From assembly GCA_964401385.1 (NCBI GenBank), contig CAYNYF010000116.1, positions 1 through 8,751 on the forward strand: DNA of 8,751 bases. The letters run 5' to 3'. The notes beneath the pieces are model-generated. The model did no database searches. It was not told the origin of the DNA and worked only from the letters and a program-made list of their open reading frames with translations. Shown here piece after piece: positions 4,748 to 8,751 of this stretch. The stretch's first letter is position 1. The number at the start of each line of letters is the position of its first letter. A program made the translations under genes and the position numbers. Source of the stretch: CAYNYF01 sp964401385. Lineage in GTDB: Bacteria > Planctomycetota > Phycisphaerae > SM23-33.

Positions 4748-7000
4748 GTGAACGCTCGACGTTTCATCTGGGCAGTGCTATTCGTGGCGTTGGCGGCAAT
4801 GCTGACGATGCTGTACCTTCAGCATCGGATGCAGAAGGGGCAGCCGGCTCCCAGCCAGACGCCGCCGGCGACGTCCACGGCAACCGACCCGGCCGAGACG
4901 CAGCCTGTCGCCTCGCAGCCCGTCGCCCAGCCCGTCGCGACCCGGCAGGAACCCGCATCCAAGCCGTCCACCGAACCGACGACCCGGCCGGCGGAGACCA
5001 AAGGCGAGCCCCCCAACGCGGAAGAGCAGGCCGCCGCCAAACCGGCAACGCGCCCGCTTGAGGCGCAAGCGCAATCGCGTCCCGCCCAGGGCGAGGGCGC
5101 GTCTCCGCCCGAATGGGTCACCCGCTTCGAGCCGCACCAGCGCATCCTGGGATCGGCAGACCCGCGCAGCGGCTACAAGCTCCAGGTCGAGCTGACCAGT
5201 CGCGGCGCGGCCGTCGAGGCGATCAGACTCGCCGAGCACTTCCAGACCGTCGCCGACAAGCGCAGGTACCAGCGCGATCCGGACACGTACGAGCAGGCCG
5301 TAAAGGACGAGGCCGGCAAGGACCGTCCCAAGCTCAAAGGCCACTACGTCCTGGTCCGACCCGTTGGCACTGACCAAGAGAAAACCTATCCCCTGGCGAC
5401 CGAACGAGTCTACTTCCCCGACGAGAAGTACGAGCACGGCACGGTGGGTATGTGGGTCGACCTCTCCGGCTCGCAATGGAAGGCGGATGACGAGCGGGAG
5501 AAGAAAGACCAGCGCAACATTATCCACAGCGTCACCTTCGTCTCCAGCATTTTCCGCAAGGACAAGGACGGGAAAAACGTGCCGTTCGTCGACCTGGAGA
5601 AGACCTACACGCTTGCCAAGGATAGCTACTCGCTCGTGGTCAGTCTGGACGTGATCAATCGGACCGGCAAGAACATCCGCTTCGCGGTCAGGCAGTTCGG
5701 GCCGACGGGCATGCAGAGGGAGGACATCCGTCAGGACCGGCGTGCCCTGGCTTACGGCCGCTACAAAAAGGGAGAGCTGAAGGTCCTGAAGCCGGCGGTC
5801 GGGGAGACGGCCAAGATGAAGCTCGGCCTGGACGAGGCCGAGAGGATCGGCACCACCGACGAGACCGACAAGGTCCTGTGGATGGGCCTGACGAACAAGT
5901 TCTTCGCCTGCCTGGCGTACCCGCCGAAGGACCCCAAGGAGGAGGCGCCGAACCCGAGGCCGGGGGTGGAGTTTTCTCGCGCGGCCATCGAGGACGCCGA
6001 CGGCTCGCGGACCTACCTGCCGGTGATGAAAATGGGCGTCGACAAGCTCGACGGCGGCAAGAGTGAAACGTTGACGCTGGCCGTCTTCGCCGGCCCAAAG
6101 CAGCGCGGCGTCTTCGACGGCTCAAAGCTGTACACGGCGCTGCATTACAAAGACACGCTGGACTTCGGCAGTTGCTGCCCGATGTGCACCCTCCCATGGC
6201 TGTCGCTGGCCATGATGTGGCTGCTGGAAGTCTTCAGCAGGGCCGCGTTTGGCAACTACGGGCTGGCGATCATCGTGCTGGTGATCCTGGTCCGCCTGGC
6301 CATGCATCCGCTGACAAAGAAAAGCCAGGTTTCCATGTCGCGGATGCAGAAGCTCCAACCACTGATACAGAAGATCCGGGAGAAATACAAAGACGACAAG
6401 GCCCGGCTCAACCAGGAGACGATGAAGCTGTACAAGGAACGAGGCTTTTCCCCGATGCTTGGATGCCTGCCGATGTTCCTGCAGTTTCCGATCTGGATCG
6501 CCCTGTGGACGGGGATCAACGCGGCGGTGGAGCTTCGGCACGCCGGGCTGCTGCCATTCTGGATCACCGACCTGGCCGCCCCGGACGCGCTGTTGAGCTT
6601 CAAGGACACGGTGATCGCTCTGCCCTTCATCGGGAGCATGATCGGCCCCATCGTGGGCTTCAATCTGCTGCCCGTCTTGCTGTGCGTGGCCATGGCGCTC
6701 CAGCAGAAGCTCACCCCCACGACCTCCGCAAATCCCGATCAGGCGAAGCAGCAGAAGCTCATGATGTACTTCATGACGGGCTTTTTCCTGCTGATTTTCT
6801 ACAACGCCCCCAGCGGCCTGACGCTTTACATCATGGCTTCCACCTTCGCCGGCGTAGCCGAGCAGTACGTCATCCGCAAGCACATCCGCGAGAAGGAGGC
6901 CGCCGAAGCCGCCGCCGAAACCGCGGTGGCGATGCCGGGCAAACACTTCCGCGGGCAGAAGCCCAAGAAGCCGAAGGGCCCGTTTCAGTTCATGGGATAG
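4748..7000 (+). CDS. yidC: Membrane protein insertase YidC (Oxa1/YidC/Alb3 family)
   Basis: YidC inserts membrane proteins with or beside SecYEG. This 750-residue protein, started by GTG behind a strong AAGGAG, has a signal-anchor helix (about 6-24) and a low-complexity Pro/Ala/Thr/Gln/Glu linker (about 33-120). A beta-rich extracytoplasmic P1 domain (about 122-468) follows, then the five-helix insertase core. The core shows ILVRLAMHPLTKKSQ (513-527), whose Arg516 corresponds to the functionally important Arg366 of E. coli YidC, the charged helical hairpin 528-567, GCLPMFLQFPIWIALW (572-587), and FYNAPSGLTLY (684-694) near the last helices. The basic tail (GQKPKKPKG) should lie near the ribosome. 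It is longer than E. coli YidC (548 residues), partly because of the linker. CCPMC at 476-480, just before the second helix, is unusual. Its partner is a phosphoesterase rather than the common rnpA/yidD/mnmE neighbours. Confidence 0.97.
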   Translation: MNARRFIWAVLFVALAAMLTMLYLQHRMQKGQPAPSQTPPATSTATDPAETQPVASQPVAQPVATRQEPASKPSTEPTTRPAETKGEPPNAEEQAAAKPATRPLEAQAQSRPAQGEGASPPEWVTRFEPHQRILGSADPRSGYKLQVELTSRGAAVEAIRLAEHFQTVADKRRYQRDPDTYEQAVKDEAGKDRPKLKGHYVLVRPVGTDQEKTYPLATERVYFPDEKYEHGTVGMWVDLSGSQWKADDEREKKDQRNIIHSVTFVSSIFRKDKDGKNVPFVDLEKTYTLAKDSYSLVVSLDVINRTGKNIRFAVRQFGPTGMQREDIRQDRRALAYGRYKKGELKVLKPAVGETAKMKLGLDEAERIGTTDETDKVLWMGLTNKFFACLAYPPKDPKEEAPNPRPGVEFSRAAIEDADGSRTYLPVMKMGVDKLDGGKSETLTLAVFAGPKQRGVFDGSKLYTALHYKDTLDFGSCCPMCTLPWLSLAMMWLLEVFSRAAFGNYGLAIIVLVILVRLAMHPLTKKSQVSMSRMQKLQPLIQKIREKYKDDKARLNQETMKLYKERGFSPMLGCLPMFLQFPIWIALWTGINAAVELRHAGLLPFWITDLAAPDALLSFKDTVIALPFIGSMIGPIVGFNLLPVLLCVAMALQQKLTPTTSANPDQAKQQKLMMYFMTGFFLLIFYNAPSGLTLYIMASTFAGVAEQYVIRKHIREKEAAEAAAETAVAMPGKHFRGQKPKKPKGPFQFMG

Positions 7001-7030
7001 CGGCCGGCGGGGGAGACCCCGAATCACACG

Positions 7031-7068
7031 CCTGCCCTCCGGCCGCCTGCCTTCCGCAGGTGGGCAGG
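7031..7068. terminator. Nested hairpin between convergent yidC and S1-domain genes
   Basis: CCTGCCC (7031-7037) pairs perfectly with GGGCAGG (7062-7068), and inside it CCTGC (7046-7050) pairs with GCAGG (7056-7060) around CTTCC. It occupies most of the 73 bases between two convergent stop codons, the expected place for a shared bidirectional terminator. No T-run follows on either strand, so it may act with Rho, as a 3'-end stabiliser, or be a dispersed palindromic repeat. Confidence 0.4.
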
Positions 7069-7073
7069 TACGC

Positions 7074-8507
7074 TTAGTCCAGTCCACCGCGGCGCGGGCG
7101 CTTGCGTTTTGTCTGCTCGTCCGGCGGTGGAGCGGACTGTTCCTGGCCGGGCTGGATCACACTCGTCATCGACAGGCCGACCCTTCGGGCCGCTTCGTCC
7201 ACCTCCAGCACGCGGACGCGGACCTGCTGATCGACCTGGACGACGTCCTCCACGCGGCCGACGCGCTCGTAGGAGAGTTCGGAGATATGCACCAGCCCCT
7301 CCACGCCCGGCGACAGCTCGACGAACGCGCCGTACTCCTCGATCCGGCTGACGCGGCCGAGGACCTCCCGGCCCGGGGCAAAACGCTCCGTCGCGCCGGC
7401 CCACGGATTGGACAGGGCCTGCTTGATCGACAGCGACAGCCGGTGGCGCGCCGGCTCGACCGAGAGCACGACGGCCTGGACGGTCTGCCCCGCCGCCAGC
7501 TCCTCGGAAGGATGCCGCAGCCGCCTGGACCAGGTAATCTCGCTGATGGGGACCAGCCCCTCCACGCCCGGCTCGAGCTGGCAGAAGGCGCCGAAATCGG
7601 CCAGGCTGGTGATCGTTCCCGTTGCCAGAGAGCCGGGCGGGTATTTGGCCTCGACGCTCTCCCACGGATCCGGGGCAAGCTGCTTCATCCCCAGCGAGAT
7701 GCGGTTGCTCTCGCTATCTATCTTCAGCACCTTGACCTGCACCGTCTGGCCGGGCTGGACCAGCTCGTTGGGGTCGGCGACGCGGGCATAGCTCATTTGC
7801 GAGACATGCACCAGCCCGTCGACGCCGCCGAGGTCCACGAACGCACCGTAGGGCATCACCTGCCGGACGACGCCCTCGCGGACGTCGCCTTCGGCCAGCT
7901 CGGCGAGCAGCTTCTCGCGGGCCTTCTCGGCCTCCAGCTCCATCACCGCCCTGGCCGAGACGATCACCCTCTTCTCGCGCCGATTGACCTCGACAATCTG
8001 GCAGGGCAGCTTCTTGCCGACGAACTCACCGGGATCCTCCACCCGGTAGATGCTGATCTGGCTGATGGGCATAAAGGCCTGGACGCCCCCGAAACGAACC
8101 TCCAGTCCGCCCTTGTTTGATTTCTCCACGAACGCCGCGACGAGCTGCCCTTCCTCCAGGTCGTCCCAGGTGGCCCGTTGCATCGCCCCCTGGCGCGAAA
8201 GCACCCACAAATCCTCGACCGAGTCGTATCGGACGACCTCCAGGTCGATCTCCGTGCCCGTGGTCGGCTCTTCCTCGAACTGCTCCAGCGGCACGACGCC
8301 CTGGTCTTTGCCGCCCAGCTCGACCAGAACGCCCTGCCGATCCACGGCGACGACGCGGGCCGGGCGCACCTGACCCGGCGCGACTTCTCCGCCGGTCCGG
8401 GCCCGCCCGCCCGCCGAAGGCCCGACCTCGTCCAGCAGCTCCTCGATGCTCCTGCCCTCCAGTGCCTCGTCGATCTCGCGCTGAAGGGACTCGTCCAGAT
8501 CACCCAT
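7074..8507 (-). CDS. Protein with five S1 RNA-binding domains (ribosomal protein S1-like)
   Basis: The 477-residue protein opens with an acidic helical segment (1-29), then five S1 OB-fold repeats at about 44-105, 117-187, 205-275, 290-363 and 376-447, and ends in a basic, probably disordered tail (KRKRPRRGG). Repeats three to five carry the classic pattern, for example YGAFVDLGGVDGLVHVSQ (220-237), FGAFCQLEPGVEGLVPISE (305-323) and YGAFVELSPGVEGLVHISE (392-410). Repeat one is the most divergent. In many bacteria multi-S1 proteins of this kind are ribosomal protein S1, which helps the 30S subunit bind mRNA; E. coli S1 has six repeats. A ribosomal role is probable but not shown, so I give no symbol. 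The ATG at 8507 has GGAAGG (8521-8516) 8 bases upstream. It converges on yidC. Confidence 0.9.
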   Translation of the reverse strand: MGDLDESLQREIDEALEGRSIEELLDEVGPSAGGRARTGGEVAPGQVRPARVVAVDRQGVLVELGGKDQGVVPLEQFEEEPTTGTEIDLEVVRYDSVEDLWVLSRQGAMQRATWDDLEEGQLVAAFVEKSNKGGLEVRFGGVQAFMPISQISIYRVEDPGEFVGKKLPCQIVEVNRREKRVIVSARAVMELEAEKAREKLLAELAEGDVREGVVRQVMPYGAFVDLGGVDGLVHVSQMSYARVADPNELVQPGQTVQVKVLKIDSESNRISLGMKQLAPDPWESVEAKYPPGSLATGTITSLADFGAFCQLEPGVEGLVPISEITWSRRLRHPSEELAAGQTVQAVVLSVEPARHRLSLSIKQALSNPWAGATERFAPGREVLGRVSRIEEYGAFVELSPGVEGLVHISELSYERVGRVEDVVQVDQQVRVRVLEVDEAARRVGLSMTSVIQPGQEQSAPPPDEQTKRKRPRRGGLD

Positions 8508-8591
8508 ACCATCTACCTTCCCGTCACACCGGTTCCCCCCCGGACTGCTTATTCATGCTTCGACAGCCAGGAGACGATACGTTACTTACAC

Positions 8592-8619
8592 TTTATCACA
8601 ATGGAAACCTCCAGATCAA
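8592..8619 (-). promoter_or_regulatory. Candidate promoter of the S1-domain gene
   Basis: On the minus strand, TTGATC (8619-8614), a 16-base spacer and GATAAA (8597-8592) lie upstream of the gene, with TG one base before the -10 hexamer as in extended -10 promoters. Each hexamer matches consensus at four positions. Transcription would start near 8585, giving a leader of about 78 bases that includes a run of seven G (8541-8535) just upstream of the ribosome site. Confidence 0.4.
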
Positions 8620-8670
8620 AACTTCCCGGGCGATGTTGAGATCACCGGTCGCCGCACGTTGCGCGGGGCC

Positions 8671-8697
8671 CCGCCCGGCAGCCTGCCGCCCGGGCGG
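8671..8697. repeat. GC-rich palindromic element upstream of the S1-domain gene
   Basis: CCGCCCGG (8671-8678) pairs perfectly with CCGGGCGG (8690-8697), and GGCA-GCC-TGCC inside offers an alternative small hairpin. It overlaps a separate perfect 12-base palindrome, GCGGGGCCCCGC (8663-8674). Its centre resembles the block at 3781-3794: both read GGCA, then TGCCGCCCGG. It lies about 50 bases upstream of the predicted S1 promoter. It may be the terminator of a plus-strand gene beyond the window's right edge on the opposite strand, or a dispersed repeat. Confidence 0.35.
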
Positions 8698-8751
8698 AGT
8701 GGTGTAACTAATTGTGTGTAAGTTCGTGTTCGGGCGTTCGTGTCATCCGGC

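Noticed and set aside
3703..4767. Minus-strand open frame of 354 codons
   Set aside because: It is antisense to the metallophosphoesterase, which has all catalytic motifs; a codon-bias shadow of GC-rich coding DNA.
6122..7087. Minus-strand open frame of 321 codons
   Set aside because: Antisense to the conserved YidC core, His/Gln/Arg-rich composition typical of a shadow frame.

Overview
This is a GC-rich bacterial window with five genes. The combination of a PEP-CTERM-like surface protein (P-x-P-G, short hydrophobic stretch, Arg-rich tail), a lipoprotein-type binding protein and a YidC with a very long low-complexity linker suggests a Planctomycetota bacterium, probably of the Phycisphaerae type. 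That placement is inferred from protein style and base composition only; there is no rRNA or other marker here.

Layout. Bases 1-3463 lie on the minus strand. In transcription order they hold a secreted protein with a proline-rich linker and a PEP-CTERM-like end (3463-2144), an ABC-transporter substrate-binding lipoprotein of the Fe(III)-type family (1932-577), and the start of its membrane permease (484 to the window edge). The binding-protein gene has its own Shine-Dalgarno and a TATAAT box just upstream. A 92-base gap containing a stem-loop separates it from the permease.

Bases 3464-3960 form a divergent control region. It carries a near-consensus sigma70-type promoter on the minus strand (TTGACA-17-TATATT) and a good one on the plus strand (TTGACA-18-TAGCAT), with a strongly self-complementary block between them. 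The plus-strand transcript begins with three successive hairpins before its first gene.

Bases 3961-7000 are a plus-strand pair: a calcineurin-like metallophosphoesterase and, 10 bases downstream, yidC, the membrane protein insertase. The yidC Shine-Dalgarno overlaps the phosphoesterase stop codon, so the two are very probably co-transcribed and translationally coupled. Bases 7001-7073 hold a nested hairpin between convergent genes. Bases 8507-7074 (minus) encode a protein with five S1 RNA-binding domains resembling ribosomal protein S1. Its promoter region fills the right end.

The coding content is mostly ordinary. The unexplained signal is between the genes: most intergenic spaces hold a long GC-rich inverted repeat, and the leader of the phosphoesterase-yidC operon is unusually structured. 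Other points worth a second look are a CCxxC cysteine cluster at the membrane edge of YidC and the repeat-built proline linker of the PEP-CTERM-like protein. I found no RNA genes, CRISPR array, transposase or clear novel defence or biosynthetic system.
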